Shown: positions 1 through 6,591 of the stretch, piece by piece | Position numbering within the stretch: the stretch's first letter is position 1 | Layout: each line of letters opens with the position of its first letter | Assembly: GCA_051819765.1 (NCBI GenBank) | Contig: JBNJGT010000050.1 | Coordinates: forward strand, 1 to 10,887 | DNA from: JBNJGT01 sp051819765 | GTDB taxonomy: Archaea; Nanobdellota; Nanobdellia; Woesearchaeales; JACJVW01 | Direction of reading: 5' to 3' | DNA length: 10,887 nt | The notes under the pieces: model-generated | What the model was told of the DNA's origin: nothing | The model's database searches: none | The model's input: only the letters and a program-made list of their open reading frames with translations | Made by a program: the position numbers and the translations under genes

Positions 1-338
1 GTCCAGTACTGCCTGAGATAGTGCCTGAGGATATTGCTCCTTGTGTGGGCCTCGTCGAAGCCATAGGGGACCTTGTCGGCCTTCCCGCCATAGAGGTGTG
101 TGAATTGCTGCACCTGCATGGTTGCCATTTCAGGTGTGCCGGTTATCTGGCCATCCAGTTCGATATGGAAGGGGGTATTATGATACCGCTCCCGTAAGAA
201 GATGAGGCTTTCTGGCCAGTGGCGCTGGAAGAAGATGATCAAGTCATCCTTTGGTTTTGCGGCCCTGGAGCCAGTGGATGGCAGTCGGGTCAATATCTCA
301 CTCCTGAGATCATAGCTTTGGGCGATGTGTTCCAGCAT
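1..338 (-). CDS. Unrecognised protein, 5' part only (runs off left edge)
   Basis: Reading the minus strand from ATG at 338, 112 codons stay open to the window edge, so the C-terminus is missing. An in-frame TAA lies 24 nt upstream of the ATG with no other usual start between, so ATG338 is the earliest possible start. The product looks like a real protein: it begins MLEHIAQSYDLRSEIL, then has an aromatic and basic stretch (IIFFQRHWPESLIFLRERY, residues 34-52) and a charged C-terminal part containing YGGKADKVPYGFDEAHTRS. I recognise no domain, signal peptide or membrane segment. A TATA element lies upstream, about 20 bp from the ATG, which is closer than for neighbouring genes. An alternative TTG start at 293 has AGGAG a few bases before it. 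The opposite-strand reading (GTG at 219, and the open frame before it) overlaps this gene and its promoter and is probably a shadow. Confidence 0.6.
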   Translation of the reverse strand, partial: MLEHIAQSYDLRSEILTRLPSTGSRAAKPKDDLIIFFQRHWPESLIFLRERYHNTPFHIELDGQITGTPEMATMQVQQFTHLYGGKADKVPYGFDEAHTRSNILRHYLRQYW

Positions 339-354
339 ACTGTATGGAATGAGA

Positions 355-362
355 TATATAAA
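355..362 (-). promoter_or_regulatory. TATA element of the left-edge minus gene
   Basis: The minus strand reads TTTATATA. Its centre is about 20 bp upstream of ATG338, compared with 26.5 bp at several other genes here. Transcription could therefore begin just inside the ORF and use the downstream TTG293. The complement, TATATAAA, could also serve the plus strand. Confidence 0.5.
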
Positions 363-374
363 TTATTCCCAACC

Positions 375-382
375 TTTATCAA
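375..382 (+). promoter_or_regulatory. Probable TATA element of the 355-aa gene
   Basis: TTTATCAA is centred 26.5 bp before ATG405, the same spacing as at the HAD, PH-domain and lipoprotein genes. It is a weaker match than those. The stronger TATATAAA at 355-362 is an alternative and would give a leader of about 20 nt. Confidence 0.4.
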
Positions 383-404
383 GTCTGTATGGTTCCTAAG
401 GAAT

Positions 405-1472
405 ATGGGAACGATGGCAGAATATCTGTTGTATCCTGAGGTCCGGGAAATCCTGGAGCGGACTGACATTCCAGAGCGCGTGGAAGCACGCGATCCTGCG
501 CCGTTCATGGGTTTTGTCTCGCCTGGCGCAATATGGGATATTGTGGATACACTGTATAAAGATGGCTATTATGCACATCTTCCCGCTGATTTCAAGAAGC
601 CATATGTGCACGGCTTGCAAAGCATCTATACTTCCCCTGAGGAGAATTTCTGGCTGGTTGATGAACAACCCTTTGCCTGTGAGCTTTCAGACCTGTTGCT
701 CCTTTCCGGGTTTTTGGCTTCCCAGGTCCTGGGTCCCGAAGAGATCTGGGACCATGAGCGGTTCGGTTTTGATTCACCCTCTGCGCTTGTCAATACTGTT
801 GGGGCCTATGTGCAGGAGCGGGTGGTTATTGATAGGGATAGGGGGCCACACTGGGTCAGCGAACGCGACGGCCTGAAAGTGCTGGTGGAGGTGACCGGAG
901 ACAGCCACTATGACCTGAGGGTCAACTTCACTGACATCACCCAATATCCGACCAGAGACCCTTTCGGGAACAACGTCCCCTTGCGGCCTGCGAGTGAGCC
1001 TGATGTCATCGCGGGATACCATTCCACCGAACCGCACCTATTGGTCACAACCTTGAAGTACATCTCCCAGGAGGGGATCGACACGCAGCTTTATGCAACC
1101 AATGGCCTGAGCCTCCTTAATCGCTGGAAGGATTATGTGCAGGAGGGCGGAGGCTGTGCTGAACACTTCGGTGGCTTTGATCGCAAGCCAGAACGGTATT
1201 TTGGAGGGTTCCAGCATCCTATCCCTTGTATCGGTGGAGAGGGGTTTGATGGGCTCCAATCCTCAGGCACCGGCACCTATCAGGCGTATATCGATAGAGG
1301 AGACCTTGTCCTCCAGTATGAGTCCGGAAGCCACCAAGAAATCCACGGGCGCTTCACCCGGGATGATGCCGAACCCTTGGTCAACGCATTGGTGGCACAG
1401 AGCGCCTTGGGACTTGGCAGGACATCGGCAAAACAACTGCTGGATATCATCAAGTACCGGTTCTCGAAATGA
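405..1472 (+). CDS. Unrecognised 355-aa protein
   Basis: I do not recognise this family. The frame is open from GTG219, but the part before about 400 overlaps the divergent minus-strand gene and its promoter, so I place the start at ATG405 (MGTMAEYLLYPEV). ATG414 is also possible, with AAGGA 11 nt before it. The product looks soluble, with no signal peptide or membrane helix. It is rich in aromatic and acidic residues in the N-terminal half. Its C-terminal third has a Gly- and Cys-containing section (QEGGGCAEHFGGFDRKPERY, then HPIPCIGGEGFDGLQSSGTG). The two Cys residues sit near His and Gly, but no zinc-binding motif is evident. The end (LGRTSAKQLLDIIKYRFSK) looks like a closing helix. It is divergent from the left-edge gene, and a deacetylase-like gene follows on the same strand about 30 bp downstream. 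Confidence 0.75.
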   Translation: MGTMAEYLLYPEVREILERTDIPERVEARDPAPFMGFVSPGAIWDIVDTLYKDGYYAHLPADFKKPYVHGLQSIYTSPEENFWLVDEQPFACELSDLLLLSGFLASQVLGPEEIWDHERFGFDSPSALVNTVGAYVQERVVIDRDRGPHWVSERDGLKVLVEVTGDSHYDLRVNFTDITQYPTRDPFGNNVPLRPASEPDVIAGYHSTEPHLLVTTLKYISQEGIDTQLYATNGLSLLNRWKDYVQEGGGCAEHFGGFDRKPERYFGGFQHPIPCIGGEGFDGLQSSGTGTYQAYIDRGDLVLQYESGSHQEIHGRFTRDDAEPLVNALVAQSALGLGRTSAKQLLDIIKYRFSK

Positions 1473-1480
1473 TTATAAAA
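1473..1480 (+). promoter_or_regulatory. TATA element of the deacetylase-like gene
   Basis: TTATAAAA lies right after the upstream stop codon, centred 25.5 bp before ATG1502. This favours ATG1502 as a leaderless start over the in-frame ATG1469, which precedes the TATA element. Confidence 0.6.
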
Positions 1481-1501
1481 AGGGCATCATTCGTTTACCG
1501 C

Positions 1502-2134
1502 ATGAAGACAGCCTATCTTACCATTAATGATGCACCATCGGAGGATTTCATTAATAAGGTAAATTACTTGTATGCAAATGATATCCCTGCAGTGTTCTTC
1601 TGTGAAGGTCAAAAGCTCGAGAAAAATCCACACGATGCGATCTTTGCGATCAAGCGGGGATTCATGCTGGGGAATCACAGTTATAGCCACCGTGACTTCA
1701 GCACCCTTTCTTATCCAGAGGCAAAGGCTGAGATAGTGCGCACTGAGGAGATCATAGATACCTTGTACGATTGTGCAGGGGTTGAAAAAAAGCACAAATA
1801 TTTCCGGTATCCTTTCCTGAAACGGAGTCACCACGGGCTGCTTGAAAAGTTGGGCTACATAGTCCCTTTCAAAGACATCTCCTATGAGTGGTTTTCGGGG
1901 AATACCCGAGACTTCATGTACACCTATGATTCCCTTGACTGGGCATATACTGAGGGGGATCCCACCATAGCCAGTGTGGACCAACTGGTTTCGCGCATTG
2001 ATGAATCTGGTATCAACTTCTCATCACCATCTGCGGAGCTAATCATGATGCATGACGATAGCCGTGTACCCCTGGCTTTCAAGACTATCATGGATAATCT
2101 GATAGATAGGTTTGCATTCAGACTACCGAAATAG
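1502..2134 (+). CDS. Polysaccharide deacetylase-fold (NodB-type) protein, altered motif 1
   Basis: This is a 210-aa protein of the carbohydrate esterase 4 / NodB family, whose members remove N- or O-acetyl groups from glycans using a metal ion. Visible motifs: MT1-like TINDAP (residues 7-12; usual TFDDGP), MT2 HSYSH (59-63, the H-x3-H metal ligands), MT3-like RYPF (102-105; usual RxPY) and a closing IMMHDD with His184. The metal-binding Asp10 and both His are kept, but the first Asp of the DD pair, the family's usual catalytic base, is Asn9. There is no signal peptide, so the protein is likely cytosolic, unlike many cell-wall deacetylases. An in-frame ATG at 1469 overlaps the upstream stop (ATGA) and would add 11 residues. 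I prefer ATG1502 because of the TATA spacing and because MKTAYLTIND starts directly at the first strand of the fold. The frameshifted SLOG-like gene follows immediately. Confidence 0.85.
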   Translation: MKTAYLTINDAPSEDFINKVNYLYANDIPAVFFCEGQKLEKNPHDAIFAIKRGFMLGNHSYSHRDFSTLSYPEAKAEIVRTEEIIDTLYDCAGVEKKHKYFRYPFLKRSHHGLLEKLGYIVPFKDISYEWFSGNTRDFMYTYDSLDWAYTEGDPTIASVDQLVSRIDESGINFSSPSAELIMMHDDSRVPLAFKTIMDNLIDRFAFRLPK

Positions 2135-2139
2135 TGGCA

Positions 2140-2616
2140 ATGAACATCCTGGTAATAGGAGACAGAAGACCAATGGTGCATCCATTGGCGTTGCTGGCAA
2201 ATGAATTGGGCAGAGCTATCGCACTCAGAGGACATACGCTGATTGCCTCTCCGAGTGCGGGCATCCAAGGGATGACGGCCCGTGCTTACAAGGCCTACGG
2301 CGGCCGGGAATTCATCGGATATTATCCGCATCCTGATATCATGTTTGAAGAGGTCATTGTGAAGCCGGATGTAGGTGTCCATACCCGGGAGGATTATCCT
2401 ATGCGTAATCTCATGCAAGTGATGCAATCATCCAGATAACCGAGGGGTTCCTGGGGTGAACTCTACAATGCTGTCAATGATCAAAAGAAACCAACCGCTT
2501 ACTATGAGGGAAGCAGCGAGTTCATTGACTACATCCTTGCACGGGAGACAAAGTTCGCCTCCAAAATTAAAGTGGGAACGAATGTCGACGATCTCGTAAA
2601 TTATGTGACGCGCTAG
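2140..2616 (+). pseudogene. SLOG/LOG-like (TIGR00725-like) gene with two compensating frameshifts
   Basis: ATG2140 (GTG2134 possible, touching the previous stop) opens a Rossmann-like N-terminus: MNILVIGDRR, then a LANELG...RGHTLIASPSAGIQGMTARAYKAYGG stretch, a layout typical of the SLOG / 'lysine decarboxylase-like' superfamily (LOG phosphoribohydrolases and relatives). The frame hits TAA at 2437-2439. Homology-like coding continues one base out of register from GAT2421 (DAIIQITEGFLG), then returns to the original frame at GAA2458 (ELYNAVNDQKKPTAYYEGSS) and ends at TAG 2614-2616. One base appears lost near 2419-2421 and one gained in GGGGT at 2453-2457. The repaired protein is about 158 aa, a normal length for the family. 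The usual GG-x-GT-x-x-E loop is present only as EGFLGEL, so it may be a diverged member even when repaired. Sequencing error, true pseudogene and ribosomal frameshifting all remain possible. Confidence 0.7.
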
Positions 2617-2617
2617 G

Positions 2618-2625
2618 TTTATATA
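2618..2625 (+). promoter_or_regulatory. TATA element of the HAD phosphatase gene
   Basis: TTTATATA begins one base after the preceding TAG stop and is centred 26.5 bp before ATG2648. This is the clearest leaderless promoter in the window. Confidence 0.75.
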
Positions 2626-2647
2626 CCAATTGTATTATTCCTTTTCT

Positions 2648-3277
2648 ATGCTTATCTGCTTTGATATGGATGGTGTCATCTTCAAGGATATCAATTTCTG
2701 GATGGAACTTCACCGGCAGTTCGGAACAATTGAGGAAGGAAAGCAACTCACTTCACAGTACCTGCACAGCGATTATGAGCGATTGGTGGAGGAGGTGGTG
2801 GAAAAGCTCTGGAAGGGGAAGGATGCGACACCCTATTATGAACTCGTCAACAGCATCAAGTACATGCCTGGTGTCCGGGAGACCTTTTCGTGTATCAAGG
2901 AACGGGGATATCATAGCGCTATCATCAGCGCCTCGAGCATGGATGTTGCTCGCAGGGTGCAACAAGATCATGGGGTTGACCGCATCTACGCAAACGAGCT
3001 TGTGATCAGGGATGGCCGGGTGAGCGGTGAGTTCAGGTGGCCCATCGGCGCTGGCAAGGAGCGAAAGGCAGCAATCATATGGGAGGTCTGTGCTGATTTC
3101 GGCCTCACGCCACAAGATGCCATCTACATAGGGGATAGCGAAACCGACCTGGAGGCATTCAGGGAAGTGGGGATGTCCATCGCCTTCAACTGCCACTCTG
3201 ATGAGCTCAAGGCTTGCGCCACCTACGTAGTGGATTCCGGGCGGCTGTCTGATTCCTTATATCACCGAATGATTTAA
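2648..3277 (+). CDS. HAD-superfamily hydrolase, phosphoserine-phosphatase-like
   Basis: This is a 209-aa haloacid-dehalogenase-fold phosphatase. All four HAD motifs are visible: motif I DMDGV (Asp6 nucleophile, Asp8 acid/base), motif II SASS (Ser94), motif III Lys in the GAGKERK segment (137-140) and motif IV GDSETD (162-167). Between motifs I and II lies a helical cap of about 60 residues, as in class I (SerB-like) members. The GMSIAFNCHSDELK segment near the end resembles archaeal SerB-like proteins. The likely reaction is hydrolysis of a small phosphomonoester. Phosphoserine is possible, but sequence alone cannot fix the substrate. The start at ATG2648 (MLICFDMDGV) is chosen from the TATA spacing; the upstream in-frame TTG2630 would lie inside the promoter. 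It sits between two genes of nucleotide-N-glycoside-type families, so a nucleotide or sugar phosphate is an alternative substrate. Confidence 0.88.
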   Translation: MLICFDMDGVIFKDINFWMELHRQFGTIEEGKQLTSQYLHSDYERLVEEVVEKLWKGKDATPYYELVNSIKYMPGVRETFSCIKERGYHSAIISASSMDVARRVQQDHGVDRIYANELVIRDGRVSGEFRWPIGAGKERKAAIIWEVCADFGLTPQDAIYIGDSETDLEAFREVGMSIAFNCHSDELKACATYVVDSGRLSDSLYHRMI

Positions 3278-3280
3278 ATA
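3273..3280 (+). promoter_or_regulatory. Probable TATA element before the deoxyribosyltransferase-like gene
   Basis: TTTAAATA overlaps the HAD stop codon and lies 29.5 bp before ATG3306. That would leave a leader of only about 3 nt and exclude the good SD. A second candidate, CTTATATC at 3256-3263, would start transcription near 3286 and keep the SD. Confidence 0.4.
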
Positions 3281-3291
3281 GACGCGCCATC

Positions 3292-3297
3292 GGAGGG
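3292..3297 (+). promoter_or_regulatory. Shine-Dalgarno site for ATG3306
   Basis: GGAGGG with 8 nt before the ATG matches the archaeal anti-SD. It supports ATG3306 and a leadered transcript, unlike the neighbouring leaderless genes. Confidence 0.6.
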
Positions 3298-3305
3298 TAC
3301 TTCAT

Positions 3306-3719
3306 ATGAAAGTCTTTATAACAGCATCATTCAAGGATGGGGAGAACCAGGAAGAGATCGAGAAACTATGCGCCCTTGTGCGGGGCAGCGGATTCGAGGA
3401 TTTCTGCTTTATCCGGGATGTGGAGAATTATCAAAAGAGCTTTGAAGAGCCGGCGATGCTTATGCGGCGGGCAAAGGAAGAGATAGAGCAGTGTGATGCG
3501 TTGCTCATTGATCTTACAGAAGATACAACCGTGGGGACTATTGAAGCAGGGATTGCGTATACTCTGGGAAAACCCATCATCACTATCATGAAGCGCGGTA
3601 CGCCACTTACGGACACGGTAAAAGGTGTTTCTGCTGCAATCATCGAGTATGACCAGATCGAAGAGATTGTTAAGCCTCTCAAGACGTTGCACACGGGCTG
3701 GGAGAACCCTATCGGATAA
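3306..3719 (+). CDS. Nucleoside 2-deoxyribosyltransferase-like protein
   Basis: This 137-aa protein has the layout of the nucleoside 2-deoxyribosyltransferase family (PF05014 type). It opens with a strand, MKVFITASF. The core is CDALLIDLTEDTTVGTIEAG (residues 63-82), followed by IAYTLGKPIITIMK. In this family the Glu of the G-x-x-E-x-G segment is the nucleophile that attacks the N-glycosidic bond; here it is Glu80. Known members exchange or hydrolyse bases of deoxynucleosides or, in the DNPH1 subgroup, deoxynucleoside 5'-monophosphates. The length fits the smaller members. It could instead be a family member with a sensing role. The gene follows the HAD phosphatase by 28 bp on the same strand, so a shared role in nucleotide turnover is plausible but inferred. 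Start choice is supported by the SD GGAGGG. Confidence 0.75.
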   Translation: MKVFITASFKDGENQEEIEKLCALVRGSGFEDFCFIRDVENYQKSFEEPAMLMRRAKEEIEQCDALLIDLTEDTTVGTIEAGIAYTLGKPIITIMKRGTPLTDTVKGVSAAIIEYDQIEEIVKPLKTLHTGWENPIG

Positions 3720-3721
3720 TA

Positions 3722-3729
3722 TTTATAAA
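3722..3729 (+). promoter_or_regulatory. TATA element of the EncFtn gene
   Basis: TTTATAAA follows the previous stop by 2 bp and is centred 24.5 bp before ATG3750, consistent with a leaderless transcript. Confidence 0.65.
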
Positions 3730-3749
3730 AAGCAAATACATCATGCAGC

Positions 3750-4046
3750 ATGGGTGATACCATGATTCATGAAGAACGAAGCAATCTGAGTTCTAAGACA
3801 CTTGACCGGAAGCGGGCGATTGACTCGCTCAAGGAAGAGCTTGAGGCTGTCGACTGGTACAATCAGAGGGCTGATGCCTGCACTGACAAGAATCTTAGAA
3901 AGATCCTTGTGCATAATGCCAACGAAGAGAAGGAACATGCGGCGATGCTTATCGAATGGCTGAGGCAGCACGATGAGGGATTCGAGAAGGAACTCAAAGA
4001 ATATCTTTTCAGTGAGGAAGCGGATATCACCAGCCTTGAGGATTAA
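3750..4046 (+). CDS. Encapsulated-ferritin-like (EncFtn) protein
   Basis: This 98-aa protein is a close match to the EncFtn family, small two-helix ferritin-like proteins that oxidise Fe(II) and normally sit inside encapsulin nanocompartments. The helix EELEAVDWYNQRADAC (29-44) and the helix NEEKEHAAMLIEWLR (58-72) are diagnostic. Aligned by eye with the Rhodospirillum rubrum protein at an offset of two, the ferroxidase residues are kept: Glu30, Glu60, His63, with Trp36 and Tyr37. Unlike typical cargo, the protein stops soon after the KEYLF segment (FSEEADITSLED) and has no extended linker with an encapsulin-targeting peptide. Nor is it fused to a shell protein as in some archaea. No shell gene is in the window. 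ATG3762 is an alternative start, preceded closely by GGTGAT; ATG3750 fits the TATA spacing better. Confidence 0.9.
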   Translation: MGDTMIHEERSNLSSKTLDRKRAIDSLKEELEAVDWYNQRADACTDKNLRKILVHNANEEKEHAAMLIEWLRQHDEGFEKELKEYLFSEEADITSLED

Positions 4047-4048
4047 TT

Positions 4049-4067
4049 TTTCCCATATCAAGGGAAA
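4049..4067. terminator. Hairpin between convergent genes
   Basis: TTTCCC and GGGAAA form a perfect 6-bp stem around a 7-nt loop, just past the EncFtn stop, with a run of five T starting right at the stop. It lies in the 61-bp gap between convergent genes, a natural place for termination of either. Archaeal termination relies mainly on T runs, so the hairpin's role is uncertain. Confidence 0.35.
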
Positions 4068-4107
4068 GCGACTTTTGAAGTCCACGTTGGTGTAGGAAAG
4101 TACTCCA

Positions 4108-6489
4108 TTACCCATAGTACCTGTTGAGTTCATCGTAGAACTGCTGGTAATTGGGGATGTTCCTGATGATTAGTTCCGGGCTGCTGCTGCCTGTTGTGTT
4201 CACGGTGATGTTTCCATTGCCAAAGAGTTTGTTGAACATCTCTCTGGACGTATTGATATGGTCGATCTTCGAGAAAATGATTGAGGTCTGGGTCCGCGAG
4301 AGGATACCCTTTTGTTCAAGCACCCTGAAGTTCTCGATCCGGTAGGTTTTTTTCTTCACTCCGATGATAGTCAGCGGCAGGGTGATGGGCAGGAAAATCA
4401 AGAGGGGAAACACGATGATTGATACTGTCAATAATCCGACTACTGGATTGGCAAGGGCAGGCTTTGCCTCAAGGACTAGTTCTGCCTTAGGATTCTCATT
4501 CAGGTTTTTCGCAGTGGGTCTTTCATAGAGGATTGTGTCAATGAGCTCGTCCATACGCCGGATGTCAGGGACAAACGGTACGGTGAATGAGCTTGAGATC
4601 ATTGTCTGGCGTCCTTGTGAACTGGCGATGACTGTCTCACCTGCAACATTGAAGGTTATGTCGCCTTTATTTGAGAAGGGATAGCGCCTGGTAGTGATGT
4701 CCTTTATATTGTCGTAGTGCGCGTAAAAGTGCCGCCTGCCGAGCCAGCCGTACTGGTAATAGAGGTAGTCCTTGTGGAACCGGGCGATGGAGTTTGCGAC
4801 CTGCTTGCTGGTTATCACAATACCAACCACAAAGCTGAGGGTGATAATCAGAATTATCCCTATAAGTATGACGCTCAGGACAACCTGCGCACCGGGTATG
4901 AAACTGAAACCAACCAACAAAGAGGCAGCTATAAGGAGAAATACGCCGACGGTTATGAGCAGGGAAGGGTATCGCTTGATATGGTCGCCGAGCGAGAATC
5001 TGGGTTGGATTGTGTAGATGAGTTCACTTTGGGGGATTCCGACCTTTGCCAAGATCTTTTGGAGATCGATACTGTCTTTTTTTATGTTTGAGAAGACAAT
5101 GTTTTGCCCTGAACCGATTGACCAGAACTGCAAGGTCATTGTGTCAAAGAAGCGATCGATCAACCCTCGGCTTGCAACCACACCGGTCACTTTGTCAGCG
5201 CTGAATTCGACTGTATTTGTTGAGAACAGGGAGACCTCCATGACCAGACTTTCTTTTTTGATGTAGTATTTTGTGATGCTTGCCCGGATGAGCAGGCCCA
5301 CAAGCACGATGATCAGTGGTGGGAAGATACAGAAAGGTATCAATGGCATGATGGTCCGCTTGATGTCCATCTGCAGGGATGCGGTGTACTGATTCTCAAA
5401 GGTTCGTTGGTCTTTGGGTTTTTCCTTTGATTGTTTCTTTGATTGTGGTGTCGCTTTTGCTTTTGATTGTGCTTTTGACTGCGCTGACGCTGAGGCATGT
5501 TCTTTCACTTTTGATCCGGCAAGTGTCCTGAACTCGGATGATGCGGCATCGATGACTTCTGACATCCCTTTGCCGTCTTTTATGTTCCTGAAATGGATCT
5601 CCTGGCCGGTCCCCTGGGAGCTGACAGTGACATCAGAGAGGTTCAGGAGCTTGTCAACAAAGGTCTGCTTCAGGGAGGTATCCGAGAGGTTCTCCATGGG
5701 AACCACAGCTGCAACCTTGGTGAGGAATCCCTCATAGTAGGTGATCATATCATCAAAGATGCGGTAGGTGCGTCGTTTCAACTCAGCATACCTAATATAA
5801 AAAGCCACCAGGAACCCAATGAAGACCAGGATGGATACCACAATCAGGGCAATGGTTATCGGGACCTTGTAAGGGATTTCTCCTCCGATAAGTGCCGCAA
5901 TAAAAGCAAGCGCTGGAACCCCAAATATAGAGAGGAAGGCGCCACCTGTACCGATGAACATGCCCGCTACCTGCAAAAGGACAGCCAGGCTATGAGGGGA
6001 GCGCTCAAGCTTGAGGGTTTCGCCTTTCATTGAAAACCCGTTCTTGTGCATGAGTCTTTGCACCTGCTGAAATACTTCTTCCGGTGCATCCATTGCAAAC
6101 ATGCCAATCTGACTGTCACCGCTTCCCGCTGAATCGATGAAGATGTCACCAGTCTTGTAGAAGTAATGCTGGAGGAAGGGCAGCACTTTGCGCACGTTTG
6201 TGATGTTTCTTACCGTGAGCTCTGACTCAAAGTCTGAGAAAATGGTCCCTCCCTTAGCGATGATCTTGTTCTCTGTGAAGGTGTAGGTGAGTTTGTCGTA
6301 AACAACCCTGGATGAGTACCAGGAGAATGAGGTGATGAGTATGAATAGTATGAAACCTAGAAGATAGGCTAGTGGCCCTATAACCAGTAGGAAGGCTGTT
6401 GAAAGGATTGTCAGTATCAGGAACCAAATGAGTGCGCCGCGGATAAAGGGGTAAATGAGAAAGGCTTTCCTGTTCGGCTTGAACTCCAT
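4108..6489 (-). CDS. Membrane protein with five bacterial-PH-like (bPH2) modules
   Basis: This 793-aa protein alternates hydrophobic segments with modules resembling bacterial PH domains (PF03703, YdbS/YdbT type). Modules at about 68-155, 241-322, 407-490, 574-655 and 715-790 share the pattern Y-x-[IF]...G, a 'VTNV/MENL/DKVTGV/NIKDI/KIDHI'-like strand, a hydrophobic linker, then G-[DN]-[IV]-x-[IV]. Modules 1, 2, 3 and 5 also have a Gly/Ser turn (IGSGQNIVFSNI, TTGSSSPELIIRNI). Modules 4 and 1 are the most diverged. Membrane segments precede each module (about 15-56, 168-232, 379-402, 509-560, 683-710). Residues 331-358 are a low-complexity Ala/Gln/Ser/Lys linker with repeated QSK. Family members are generally membrane proteins of unknown function; two or three modules are usual in my knowledge. 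Start ATG6489 is set by TTTAAATA 26.5 bp upstream; the frame is open to 6558, across the promoter. The gene is monocistronic. Confidence 0.82.
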   Translation of the reverse strand: MEFKPNRKAFLIYPFIRGALIWFLILTILSTAFLLVIGPLAYLLGFILFILITSFSWYSSRVVYDKLTYTFTENKIIAKGGTIFSDFESELTVRNITNVRKVLPFLQHYFYKTGDIFIDSAGSGDSQIGMFAMDAPEEVFQQVQRLMHKNGFSMKGETLKLERSPHSLAVLLQVAGMFIGTGGAFLSIFGVPALAFIAALIGGEIPYKVPITIALIVVSILVFIGFLVAFYIRYAELKRRTYRIFDDMITYYEGFLTKVAAVVPMENLSDTSLKQTFVDKLLNLSDVTVSSQGTGQEIHFRNIKDGKGMSEVIDAASSEFRTLAGSKVKEHASASAQSKAQSKAKATPQSKKQSKEKPKDQRTFENQYTASLQMDIKRTIMPLIPFCIFPPLIIVLVGLLIRASITKYYIKKESLVMEVSLFSTNTVEFSADKVTGVVASRGLIDRFFDTMTLQFWSIGSGQNIVFSNIKKDSIDLQKILAKVGIPQSELIYTIQPRFSLGDHIKRYPSLLITVGVFLLIAASLLVGFSFIPGAQVVLSVILIGIILIITLSFVVGIVITSKQVANSIARFHKDYLYYQYGWLGRRHFYAHYDNIKDITTRRYPFSNKGDITFNVAGETVIASSQGRQTMISSSFTVPFVPDIRRMDELIDTILYERPTAKNLNENPKAELVLEAKPALANPVVGLLTVSIIVFPLLIFLPITLPLTIIGVKKKTYRIENFRVLEQKGILSRTQTSIIFSKIDHINTSREMFNKLFGNGNITVNTTGSSSPELIIRNIPNYQQFYDELNRYYG

Positions 6490-6511
6490 GAGAGGATATG
6501 TAAACTCAGGG

Positions 6512-6519
6512 TATTTAAA
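6512..6519 (-). promoter_or_regulatory. TATA element of the PH-module gene
   Basis: The minus strand reads TTTAAATA, centred 26.5 bp before ATG6489. It excludes the longer reading frame that begins at 6558. Confidence 0.7.
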
Positions 6520-6561
6520 TATTCCGTTTGGGACTCTTAATGCGTAGCATATGTGCAAATG

Positions 6562-6569
6562 TTTATATA
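6562..6569 (+). promoter_or_regulatory. TATA element of the lipoprotein gene
   Basis: TTTATATA, centred 26.5 bp before ATG6592. With the minus-strand TATA at 6512-6519 it forms a two-way promoter region of 102 bp between the two start codons. Confidence 0.75.
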
Positions 6570-6591
6570 CGTGGCTGGACGAAATACATGT

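Noticed and set aside
219..404. GTG-initiated N-terminal extension of the 355-aa protein
   Set aside because: It overlaps the start and promoter of the divergent minus gene and adds a segment without SD or TATA support.
5414..6033. Plus-strand ORFs inside the PH-module gene
   Set aside because: They are antisense shadows with low-complexity, unlikely composition, inside a well-supported minus-strand gene.
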